A stretch of 5,839 bases of DNA from JASEHD01 sp964471945 (lineage in GTDB: Bacteria > Bacteroidota > Ignavibacteria > UBA10030 > SZUA-254), in contig CAYYIJ010000112.1 in assembly GCA_964471945.1 (NCBI GenBank), positions 1-5,839 on the forward strand, read 5' to 3'. The position numbers and the translations under genes were made by a program. The notes beneath the pieces were generated by a model. The model was given only the letters and a program-made list of their open reading frames with translations, ran no database searches and had not been told where the DNA came from. Within the stretch, counting starts at the first letter, position 1, and each line of letters begins with the position of its first letter. Below are positions 1 to 5,839 of this stretch, in pieces.

Positions 1-175
1 CGCATAAGGAAATTAAGCGGATTCTAATACAATGTTAGCCATATTTTTCATTTAAAAAAATATAAAGATAATCCAACACAAAGTCAACTTACAAAACCGC
101 AAGTGCGGCTCAGTATCTAACGTGGGTTAGTTAAGAATAGGGTACATTCATCAAAATGGATATGGGAGAGTAAAT
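1..175. other. Non-coding stretch downstream of the herA-like gene
   Basis: This AT-rich segment holds no convincing gene. Short open stretches enter from the left edge on the plus strand; the frame starting at base 1 stops at 25-27 and the frame starting at base 3 stops at 36-38, so either could be the tail of a gene outside the window, but neither is recognisable. A 12-codon minus-strand ORF (51 down to 13) has no supporting evidence. The only structured element is the small GC hairpin at 97-108, listed separately. Confidence 0.5.
93..108 (-). terminator. Weak candidate intrinsic terminator of the minus-strand operon
   Basis: Read on the minus strand, a perfect 4-bp GC stem (CCGC/GCGG) with a 4-base loop (ACTT) is followed directly by TTTTG. 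It lies about 70 bases past the stop of the last gene of the minus-strand cluster, which is a sensible place for a terminator. The stem is short and the T-run is only four long, so it may be a weak terminator or a chance palindrome. No T-run follows on the plus strand, so it would act in one direction only. Confidence 0.25.
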
Positions 176-1777
176 TTATGTTCTTATCTGCTTCCACCAA
201 TTACTCACAACATCCGCAACGATCGTATCCGCCTCTTTCTTCTGCCACTTGTTGAAGAATTTAATATCACCGCTTGCCGGCGTAGGTGAAGGTATATCAA
301 TCATTACACGGGCAGGAATTGCAACGGCATCGCCGATGATAAATGCCTCTCCTTGTTGAAGTGTTGGAAGAATGTCTATTAAACTCGATAACGCATCCGG
401 AACAAGTTTTCGTACGTAATTCTGATCGTTCGGATTCAATAATCGCATTGCAATGAAATTGTTGCATTGTGCTGTAATTGTTTCTGAGATTTCTGATGGT
501 CGCTGGCTGACTATCATGCAGCTTACGCCATATTTTCTTCCTTCTTTTGCAATTCTCTCTACAGTTTTTCTGGCTGCGTTGCTTTTACCTACAGCCGACA
601 GATATGTGTGAGCTTCCTCGAAAACTATCAGAATAGGGAAATTATGCCGAGCCGAATTCCAAAGATTGAAATCAAAAATAATTCTGCCAAGAAGTGAAAT
701 TAAAACATTAATGACATCGAATGGTACGCGACTTAAATCGAGAACGGTAACTCGTTTTCCCGTATCTATGCCAAAGAGGCGGGTCAATAATTCATTAAAA
801 GTATCAGAAGATTTATATTTTTTTGGTTTAAAGAGAAACTCATATCGCCTATCCTGAATCTTACTTTCAAGCCGTACGAGGAATCGTGTGAACTGTCCGT
901 AAAAAGGGCCTTCTTTTCCGCCTAAAGTTCGTTCTGTGTCGAGTGAGCGCATTCTTGCACTGACTTCTAAAAAATCAAAATACACGGGTGTATCAATTGT
1001 TAAAAATTCTTTTAATGTTAAATTCTTTCCTCTCTTTGAATCGAGAATAGCATCCTTCATCACCATCATCTGGTTGTGTGCTGATGGTTCGTTTTCATCA
1101 ACGAATGTTTCGCACAACTCATCAAAGTTCATGAGCCAGTAAGGCAGCTCAAGCTCGGTGATTTTAATAATATTGCCGTGTTCAACAAATGCCGGTTCAT
1201 ATTCGCCATGAAGATCGAGGAGGATGATATGTGTGTTCTCGAGTTGTTGGACTTTTTGCAGAACTGAAGCGGTTGTACACGATTTTCCTGAGCCAGTAGA
1301 ACCGAAAAGCGCAACGTGTTTTGCAAAAAATTTATTTGGATCAAGGTATAAACGTTCTTGATCCATGAGTGATAATGACCCCAACGAAAAATTATTTTCA
1401 CGAAAAGTAGAAAATATAGTTTTTAAATCTTCGATGATTGCGGGATACACCTGGTTTCCTAATAAAGGAAAAGACGATACTCCCCGGCTAAATCTTCCGT
1501 TCTGGAGTGTACCGATAAGTTGAATCTCCATAAGTTTTTTAGGCGGTTTTAATGTCAATTTGTCATCTATCGAAGATAGATCATGACTGCGGACGGAAAC
1601 AATATTTCCGATGACAGTTCTATCATTGCTGGGCATGATAACATAAGAACCTATCATCCCAACTTGTTCGAATCCTTTTTGAGAAGTAATAGTGTTAATA
1701 TCATCACTGAACACAGCGGTGATATTACCGCTTGATACAGCGGATACAGTTCCAATTCTTTTTGATTGTTCTGGCAT
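176..1777 (-). CDS. HerA/DUF87-type ATP-binding DNA translocase (helicase HerA-like)
   Basis: 533-residue P-loop ATPase of the HerA/FtsK superfamily. Residues about 7-65 look like a HAS-barrel (GTVSAV... IGSYVIMP... GNIVSV), the small beta-barrel found at the N-terminus of HerA and related ATPases. Walker A is GSTGSGKS at 159-166 (Lys165), followed by the family motif LLDLHGEY at 186-193. Walker B is ILIVFEEAH at 382-390 with the Glu387-Glu388 pair. The stretch 403-430 (RKTVERIAKEGRKYG, then VSQRPSEI) matches the conserved region after Walker B that carries sensor and arginine-finger residues. The C-terminal GEAFIIGDAVAIPARV is also typical. Length is close to archaeal HerA (about 500). HerA forms hexameric rings that move along duplex DNA, usually with the nuclease NurA in end resection; bacterial relatives also occur in defence operons with Sir2 or nuclease partners. 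No partner is visible here. It is last in the cluster, 18 bases after the phosphatase stop, with an AGGA about 10 bases before the ATG. The general family is certain; the cellular role is not. Confidence 0.92.
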   Translation of the reverse strand: MPEQSKRIGTVSAVSSGNITAVFSDDINTITSQKGFEQVGMIGSYVIMPSNDRTVIGNIVSVRSHDLSSIDDKLTLKPPKKLMEIQLIGTLQNGRFSRGVSSFPLLGNQVYPAIIEDLKTIFSTFRENNFSLGSLSLMDQERLYLDPNKFFAKHVALFGSTGSGKSCTTASVLQKVQQLENTHIILLDLHGEYEPAFVEHGNIIKITELELPYWLMNFDELCETFVDENEPSAHNQMMVMKDAILDSKRGKNLTLKEFLTIDTPVYFDFLEVSARMRSLDTERTLGGKEGPFYGQFTRFLVRLESKIQDRRYEFLFKPKKYKSSDTFNELLTRLFGIDTGKRVTVLDLSRVPFDVINVLISLLGRIIFDFNLWNSARHNFPILIVFEEAHTYLSAVGKSNAARKTVERIAKEGRKYGVSCMIVSQRPSEISETITAQCNNFIAMRLLNPNDQNYVRKLVPDALSSLIDILPTLQQGEAFIIGDAVAIPARVMIDIPSPTPASGDIKFFNKWQKKEADTIVADVVSNWWKQIRT

Positions 1778-1795
1778 TGAGGTATTTTCCTATTA

Positions 1796-3025
1796 TTAAA
1801 TTCGTCTGATTGTTACAATTGTTTTATCATCTGATTGTGTTCCATTACTATTAAATTTTTGTACGTTTTCTAATATTGTAGTTGTAATTTCCTTAGAATT
1901 TTTCTCTCTTAACTGAAGAAGAAGATCGATTATGCGTTGTTCTCCGTAGAATTCTCCATTCTCGTTCGTGGCTTCTGAAACTCCATCGGTATACATGAGT
2001 AATATATCACCGACATTCATAAGAAAGTTTTCAGTCCGGAACACCGCATCGGGGAATGGACCGAGCATTTGTCCGGTCGTTTCTAAAAATTCAGGTATCT
2101 CTTTATGTTCGCGCAGCAAGATAGGATGGTTATGACCACAATTTGCATGGATAACCAATCCATTCTTATTATCTGTAAGCTCTGTGTAAAATAATGAGAC
2201 AAAATGTTCTTCAGAAAATGTTTTATTCAATAATTTATTTACGCGGGATAGTAAAGCACTAATTTTGGTTTGATATTCGAAACCCATTCGAAGTGCGCCC
2301 GAGGTATATAACGCTTGAGCTGCTGCCGAGAATCCTTTACTTGCCGCATCGCCGATTACAACAGCAATACGTTCTAAATCACCCTCCACTTGAAGATAAT
2401 CGAAAAAATCTCCTCCGACAATTTTATCGGGGATCGAAACACCGTAAATTTCAAAAGAATGAAAACGCATTTCATGTTGAGGCAGGATGCTTTGTTGAAT
2501 GTCTCGAGCTTTATCAAGATCACGCTCCATGACTTTGGCTTTATATTCAATCTTTTTACTGCGAAGCACCGAGCTCACAGCCGAGCTGATGATGTTTAGC
2601 GTCGATGTTAACGAATCATCAAGGTGATCAGCATTAAATGCCACAACATAACGGAAGAGTGTACGGTTTCGCCACTGAATTTTTTCGCCTATACCTGTTG
2701 CCGAATATTTGAGAATACCGCGCTCTCTAAGATACCAGTCTTGTTCATTACCCAATACCGTTCTTAATTTTGGCAATTCAAGAAAAAGAGGATAATCTTT
2801 CAGTCGAATTTTATAATGGGATTTAATCTGATCGATATCACCGATCTGAAACAGAAGCTCGTAACTCGCACTCTTTGGATCAAACTTCCATATCCTTCCT
2901 CCATTTATGTTGATTTCTTTATTCTGGACGATCTCGTGAATTACTTGTTGTAATAATTCTTCTTCGGTAGCGGAACTTCCAGTCGCAAAATTTTCAATGG
3001 TACGATAAAGTTTTCGTAATTGCAT
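1796..3025 (-). CDS. SpoIIE/RsbU-family PP2C serine/threonine phosphatase
   Basis: 409 residues. The C-terminal half (about 185-409) is a metal-dependent PP2C phosphatase of the SpoIIE/RsbU type: VGGDFFDY at 203-210 (metal-ligand Asp206 and Asp209), GDAASKG at 225-231 (Asp226), NCGHNHP at 295-301, LGPFP at 321-325, LLMYTDGVSEA at 342-352 (Asp347), and SDDKT at 398-402 (Asp399, Asp400). All the acidic residues expected for the two metal ions are present, so it should be active. A charged helix (about 155-178) leads into ARDIQQSILP at 173-182, the linker usually found between a sensor domain and this phosphatase domain. Residues 1-150 are not recognised with certainty; they may be a divergent GAF-like sensor. 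No transmembrane segment is seen, so it is probably cytosolic. Such enzymes dephosphorylate anti-sigma-factor antagonists in partner-switching pathways, but no antagonist (STAS) or anti-sigma kinase gene is in the window. It starts 9 bases after the propeller gene with no clear Shine-Dalgarno, suggesting coupled translation. Confidence 0.93.
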   Translation of the reverse strand: MQLRKLYRTIENFATGSSATEEELLQQVIHEIVQNKEININGGRIWKFDPKSASYELLFQIGDIDQIKSHYKIRLKDYPLFLELPKLRTVLGNEQDWYLRERGILKYSATGIGEKIQWRNRTLFRYVVAFNADHLDDSLTSTLNIISSAVSSVLRSKKIEYKAKVMERDLDKARDIQQSILPQHEMRFHSFEIYGVSIPDKIVGGDFFDYLQVEGDLERIAVVIGDAASKGFSAAAQALYTSGALRMGFEYQTKISALLSRVNKLLNKTFSEEHFVSLFYTELTDNKNGLVIHANCGHNHPILLREHKEIPEFLETTGQMLGPFPDAVFRTENFLMNVGDILLMYTDGVSEATNENGEFYGEQRIIDLLLQLREKNSKEITTTILENVQKFNSNGTQSDDKTIVTIRRI

Positions 3026-3034
3026 AGAATTATT

Positions 3035-3973
3035 TTAATATTGAGTTTGCCATGTTAATCCGCCGTCTCTTGTGTTGATGATTACCCCTTCACTCCCGAC
3101 TGCCCAAGCGGTTTGTTTATTCAACACAGTCAATGCGTGTAATACTTCTGTTGTGTTACTCCGCTGATCAATCCAATTCAATCCGCCATCGGTGGTTTTC
3201 ATAATAACTCCACCCGAACCAGTAACCCAACCAGTTTGTGAATCAGCGAAGCTGATTGCGTAATGAAAATTATTTGTTTTAAAATAGTCAACATTTTCTC
3301 TGGCGTTTTGTTTGATCCATGTAGATCCACCATCAAGAGTATTAATAATCGCTCCGTAACTGCCACATGCCCAACCCTTGAGATGATCAATAAAGAGGAT
3401 TGCATAGTATGCATTTTTGAAATCACTGTTAAGAAGATTCCAAGATTCACCGCCATCCGTAGTTTTGAAAATAGTCCCCGCTGCTCCCGATATCCATGCT
3501 GTTAATGGATCAATAATAGTAATGCACCAAAGATCTCGAGTTGTATTACTGATCTGTTTGTGCCAAGACTTCCCTGCATTAGTTGTTTTTAAAATCAAGC
3601 CATGTGTACCAACGATCCAACCGGTTTTTTGATTGATGAACCTGACACACGTATAAGTAGAGTGTGAAGAACTATCCAAGTTTTTCCAAGTTTTACCTGA
3701 ATTCAAAGTTGTTAATATAACGCCCTTCTCGCCTACAATCCATCCTGTTTTTGAATCCGAGAAAGTAATTGAAAGCAATGTTTGTGAAAATTTAAAAGTG
3801 TTATCAGTTCGAGTCCAGCTTTTGCCGCCGTTTGATGTTTGTATCATTGTTCCATTTTTTCCGACTGCTATTATAGAGTTTTTTGTCGTCGAAATTAATC
3901 CGTATAATGTATTCTTTTGGGTGAGTAATGAAGGGGGAGCCAAAAAAATTAAAATTAAAAAGAGAATAAACAT
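3035..3973 (-). CDS. Exported Ycf48/BNR-like seven-bladed beta-propeller protein
   Basis: 312 residues. The N-terminus (1-19) is a hydrophobic segment ending APPSLLTQ, which looks like a signal peptide or anchor but lacks the usual basic residues at the start. The rest is seven repeats, each with a G-x-x-G-x-(I/L/M)-x-x-T-x-(D/N)-(G/S/A)-G-x-(S/T/N)-W core, starting at Gly38, 81, 122, 163, 204, 252 and 293 with Trp at 53, 96, 137, 178, 219, 267 and 308. Most blades also carry (T/K)-(G/A)-W-(I/V/A) before the core. Spacing is 41-43 residues except between the fifth and sixth cores (48), where about seven residues are inserted. The pattern matches the photosystem II stability/assembly factor Ycf48 (HCF136) family and the related BNR/sialidase-like repeats. 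Ycf48 itself aids photosystem II assembly, but homologues are common in non-photosynthetic bacteria, where their role is mostly unknown. No type IX secretion C-terminal domain is present; the protein ends with the last blade. The start is fixed: a TAG lies in frame six codons upstream. Gaps are 10 bases to the kinase gene and 9 to the phosphatase gene. Confidence 0.88.
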   Translation of the reverse strand: MFILFLILIFLAPPSLLTQKNTLYGLISTTKNSIIAVGKNGTMIQTSNGGKSWTRTDNTFKFSQTLLSITFSDSKTGWIVGEKGVILTTLNSGKTWKNLDSSSHSTYTCVRFINQKTGWIVGTHGLILKTTNAGKSWHKQISNTTRDLWCITIIDPLTAWISGAAGTIFKTTDGGESWNLLNSDFKNAYYAILFIDHLKGWACGSYGAIINTLDGGSTWIKQNARENVDYFKTNNFHYAISFADSQTGWVTGSGGVIMKTTDGGLNWIDQRSNTTEVLHALTVLNKQTAWAVGSEGVIINTRDGGLTWQTQY

Positions 3974-3983
3974 AAGTATAAAA

Positions 3984-4622
3984 TCAATCTAAATAAATTT
4001 TTGTATTTCTCAACAGTTCCTTAATTTTTGTTACTACCATATCAATAGCGACTTTATTTTCTCCTCCTTCGGGGATGATAATATCAGCCCATCGTTTGCT
4101 CGGTTCAACAAATTCTAAATGCATTGGTTTTACAGTGGAAACGTATTGGTGCATAACAGATTCGATAGATCGACCGCGTTCAAGAAGGTCTCTTCGTAAA
4201 CGCCTCAGGAGTCGTTCGTCGGCATCAGTATCAACAAAGATTTTAATATCCATAAGTTCACGAAGTGCTTTTTCAACAAAGATCAATATCCCTTCTAAGA
4301 TAACAACACTCTTAGGTGAAATCTCTTTAGATTCGGATAGTCTTTGGTACGATGTAAAGTTATAAAAAGGTTGCTTGATCGATTGTCCGTTACGCAGCTG
4401 GCAAAGATGTTCAATCAGAAGTGATGTTTCCAATGCGTGAGGATGATCAAAGTTGATTTTTTCAGGTGGTAATCCGTTGAATGAAGAAATATCCTTATAA
4501 TAGTAGTCATGCCGTAGCACAATAACTTGCGAGGGTTCGAGGTTATCAAGGATTTTTTTTGTTACAGTAGTTTTACCAGAACCAGTACCACCAGCAATTC
4601 CGATGATTAATGGGATTTTCAT
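3984..4622 (-). CDS. udk: Uridine kinase (uridine/cytidine monophosphokinase)
   Basis: 212 residues, matching the usual length of bacterial Udk (E. coli 213). It phosphorylates uridine and cytidine with ATP or GTP to UMP and CMP in pyrimidine salvage, in the cytosol. Walker A is GGTGSGKT at 11-18. DYYYKD at 39-44 and NFDHPHALE at 57-65 are the nucleoside-binding motifs, QPFYNF at 84-89 follows, VVILEGILIF at 106-115 is the Walker B-like strand, and a basic lid (RLLRRLRRDLLERGRS, 137-152) and KPMHLEFVEPSKRWADIIIP (165-184) complete the family pattern. The frame stays open upstream to 4820, but the extra 66 codons would overlap the divergent glycosyltransferase gene, have no family match and are AT-rich; the internal ATG at 4622 gives the normal N-terminus just ahead of the P-loop. 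No Shine-Dalgarno is seen. It is first in the minus-strand cluster. Confidence 0.95.
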   Translation of the reverse strand: MKIPLIIGIAGGTGSGKTTVTKKILDNLEPSQVIVLRHDYYYKDISSFNGLPPEKINFDHPHALETSLLIEHLCQLRNGQSIKQPFYNFTSYQRLSESKEISPKSVVILEGILIFVEKALRELMDIKIFVDTDADERLLRRLRRDLLERGRSIESVMHQYVSTVKPMHLEFVEPSKRWADIIIPEGGENKVAIDMVVTKIKELLRNTKIYLD

Positions 4623-4631
4623 ATTATTGAT

Positions 4632-4660
4632 AATATAAGGGATATTTTGGGGAGAATCAA
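4632..4660 (-). promoter_or_regulatory. Weak sigma70-like promoter candidate for the udk operon
   Basis: On the minus strand TTGATT (plus positions 4655-4660) and TATATT (4632-4637, 5 of 6 to TATAAT) are 17 bases apart. The start would fall near 4625, making the udk message almost leaderless. A second pair, TTGATT at 4701-4706 and TACAAT at 4676-4681 with a 19-base spacer, would leave a leader of about 45 bases. The sequence alone does not decide between them. Confidence 0.18.
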
Positions 4661-4668
4661 TCTTGCGA

Positions 4669-4697
4669 TTGTTAAATTGTAATTGTTTTGATAAATT
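4669..4697 (+). promoter_or_regulatory. Weak sigma70-like promoter candidate for the glycosyltransferase
   Basis: TTGTTA at 4669-4674 (4 of 6 to TTGACA) and TAAATT at 4692-4697 (4 of 6 to TATAAT) are separated by 17 bases. A transcript would start near 4704, about 20 bases before the ATG at 4726. In such AT-rich sequence a match of this quality occurs easily by chance, and some related phyla use a different -7/-33 consensus. Confidence 0.2.
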
Positions 4698-4725
4698 GAA
4701 AATCAACTGAGTAAGAAATTTAAAA

Positions 4726-5829
4726 ATGTTAACAATTATCTTAATAATAGCGGCGGTTTTATATATTACAGAACTATTTTTTCTTTTAATCGGCATTGTT
4801 AAGTCTAATAGAGAAGGCAAGATCGAATGTCATTTACCTAAAGTATCGATAATTGTTGCGGCGCGAAACGAGGAAGGAGTAATAGGCGATTGTCTTACGG
4901 CTCTGATCGAAGTAGATTATCCCGCTGATAAATTTGAAATTATAGTAGTAAATGATGGCTCAACAGATCAGACGATGGAAATTATTCAAACGTTTACGGG
5001 AAAATATCAGAACATTCAAATGGTTGTATCTGTGCAGGGTGTTGGAAATCTACGGGGTAAAGCCAACGCGGTTGCTCAAGGAATTGCTGTTTCTTCGGGA
5101 GAAATTTTAATGTTTACGGATGCTGATTGCAGGGTGCCGCGAACTTGGGTGAAAGAAACAGTTAAATATTTTGATAAACACACTGGCATCGTAGGTGGTT
5201 TTACACTGTTGGATTCGAAAAATGTATTTGAAGGAATGCAAACTCTTGATTGGTTATTTCTATTTGAAATTGCATCTGGAGCTGCGGGATGGAATGTGCC
5301 ACTAACCGTAGTCGGAAATAATTTCGCTGTTCGGCGTTCAGCATACTTTGCAACCGGAGGATATGCTGAGATCCCATTCAGCGTAACTGAAGATTATGCG
5401 CTTGTACGCACAATCCTTAGACGAACCGATTACAGAGTAAAATTTCCGATGAATATCAATACACTTGTTCGCAGTAAAGCTTCACCCACGTGGGGGTCTT
5501 TATACCGTCAGAAACAGCGGTGGGGAGTAGGTGGTCTTGGTATGGTATTTTATGGAATAGCAATTACATCAATCAGTTGGATTGCTAAATTCCTCATGTT
5601 GATTTCTCTTCCATTTATTGACACATCTATTTGGTTTGTTATTTTTCTCAGCATGAATATTGCTGAGATGGTGTTCCTCTGGAAATCATTAAAGCGTTTT
5701 AGAGTGATAAATCAATTGCGTTATTTCCCTGCTTTCGCAATATATCTATTAATTTATGGCTTGTTGATTCCCTTTATAGCATATTTTAGTAGAAGTGTTG
5801 TTTGGAAAGAGAGAAAATTCGTACAATAA
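4726..5829 (+). CDS. Membrane-associated family 2 glycosyltransferase
   Basis: 367 residues. One N-terminal membrane helix (about 3-25) precedes a GT-A catalytic domain (about 38-270), and two to three hydrophobic segments follow (about 275-297, 300-318 and 333-355). Catalytic signatures are complete: VSIIVAARNEE at 40-50 (nucleotide-sugar fold start), VVNDGST at 74-80 (Asp77), FTDADC at 130-135 (DxD at 132-134, metal and UDP-sugar binding), TEDYAL at 221-226 (TED, acceptor and catalytic base) and QKQRW at 262-266 (QxxRW). The D, DxD, TED, QxxRW set is found in processive polysaccharide synthases of the cellulose/hyaluronan/poly-GlcNAc type, and also in shorter membrane glycosyltransferases that modify lipids or carotenoids. 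The short C-terminal membrane part makes a lipid- or carotenoid-type or small-polymer enzyme as likely as a true synthase; sugar and acceptor cannot be read from sequence. It is divergent from udk and probably first of its own transcript, with no clear Shine-Dalgarno before the ATG. Confidence 0.92.
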   Translation: MLTIILIIAAVLYITELFFLLIGIVKSNREGKIECHLPKVSIIVAARNEEGVIGDCLTALIEVDYPADKFEIIVVNDGSTDQTMEIIQTFTGKYQNIQMVVSVQGVGNLRGKANAVAQGIAVSSGEILMFTDADCRVPRTWVKETVKYFDKHTGIVGGFTLLDSKNVFEGMQTLDWLFLFEIASGAAGWNVPLTVVGNNFAVRRSAYFATGGYAEIPFSVTEDYALVRTILRRTDYRVKFPMNINTLVRSKASPTWGSLYRQKQRWGVGGLGMVFYGIAITSISWIAKFLMLISLPFIDTSIWFVIFLSMNIAEMVFLWKSLKRFRVINQLRYFPAFAIYLLIYGLLIPFIAYFSRSVVWKERKFVQ

Positions 5830-5832
5830 AAA

Positions 5833-5839
5833 ATGCCCT
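5833..5839 (+). CDS. Possible start of a following gene, cut by the window edge
   Basis: An ATG lies three bases after the TAA of the glycosyltransferase and reads Met-Pro before the window ends. The tight spacing would suit the next gene of a plus-strand operon, but seven bases cannot show whether it is coding. No product can be suggested. Confidence 0.15.

Larger units (their letters stand above)
4623..4725. promoter_or_regulatory. Divergent intergenic promoter region between udk and the glycosyltransferase
   Basis: A 103-base, very AT-rich spacer between two divergent start codons; it should contain promoters for both directions. Several ATTG words recur in 4667-4698. No strong hairpin, riboswitch or clear operator palindrome is seen. 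Neither start codon has a purine-rich Shine-Dalgarno in this spacer, which fits initiation in AT-rich, unstructured leaders. Specific promoter hexamers are only weakly supported and are given separately. Confidence 0.5.

Noticed and set aside
13..51. A 12-codon minus-strand ORF downstream of the herA-like gene
   Set aside because: It is too short, lacks a ribosome binding site and lies after the terminator candidate.
666..1142. Plus-strand open frames of 63 and 68 codons within the herA-like gene
   Set aside because: They are antisense to a well-supported conserved ATPase domain and show no domain, signal or start-site evidence of their own.
1129..1401. A 90-codon minus-strand frame inside the herA-like gene, out of phase with it
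   Set aside because: It overlaps the Walker A region in another frame; its composition is typical of an out-of-frame translation with no recognisable family.
3199..3632. Open frames on both strands inside the propeller gene
   Set aside because: The repetitive GGxxW coding pattern generates long alternative frames; the true frame has seven regular blades.
4075..4365. A 96-codon plus-strand frame opposite udk, rich in Arg and Ser
   Set aside because: It is the complement of the conserved lid and Walker B region of the kinase; the Arg/Ser richness is a by-product of that coding strand.
4623..4820. A 66-codon N-terminal extension of the uridine kinase frame, containing a hydrophobic stretch
   Set aside because: It overlaps the first 95 bases of the divergent glycosyltransferase, has no counterpart in the family, and the ATG at 4622 gives exactly the normal Udk length with the P-loop at residue 11.
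1..5839. A defence island or novel anti-phage system built on the HerA-like ATPase
   Set aside because: There is no nuclease, Sir2, methylase, mobile element or base-composition break beside it; the neighbours are ordinary chromosomal families. The idea survives only as a question about its missing partner.
1..5839. CRISPR arrays, tRNA or rRNA genes, insertion sequences and attachment sites
   Set aside because: No regularly spaced direct repeats, cloverleaf-like sequences, transposase frames or terminal inverted repeats were found on reading the non-coding parts.

Overview
The window is AT-rich bacterial DNA. Four genes lie head to tail on the minus strand (about 176-4622), and one divergent gene lies on the plus strand (4726-5829). 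AT-rich spacers, mostly absent Shine-Dalgarno motifs, a Ycf48-type propeller outside any photosynthesis context and a bacterial HerA-like ATPase would fit a member of the Bacteroidota/Ignavibacteriota/Chlorobiota (FCB) area. That placement is inference, because no rRNA or other taxonomic marker is present.

Minus strand, in order of transcription: a uridine kinase (3984-4622, complete P-loop and nucleoside-binding motifs); an exported or membrane-anchored seven-bladed Ycf48/BNR-like beta-propeller (3035-3973); a SpoIIE/RsbU-type PP2C serine/threonine phosphatase with an unrecognised N-terminal region (1796-3025); and a HerA/DUF87 hexameric ATPase with a HAS-barrel N-terminus (176-1777). The gaps are 10, 9 and 18 bases, so the four very probably share one transcript. 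A short GC hairpin with a modest T-run at about 93-108 is the only terminator candidate downstream.

Plus strand: a 103-base AT-rich divergent spacer (4623-4725) separates udk from a membrane-associated family 2 glycosyltransferase with the D, DxD, TED and QxxRW signature (4726-5829). An ATG four bases after its stop may begin a following gene, but only seven of its bases are visible.

How the genes work together is not obvious. Uridine kinase (pyrimidine salvage), a periplasmic propeller (likely protein assembly or surface scaffold), a signalling phosphatase (partner-switch output) and a DNA-translocating ATPase (end processing, usually with NurA) belong to different processes. The arrangement looks like an ordinary chromosomal operon of mixed function. 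I see no CRISPR array, RNA gene, insertion sequence or obvious novel system. The points most worth checking are whether the four-gene order is conserved, what partners the HerA and the phosphatase have, and what the propeller does.
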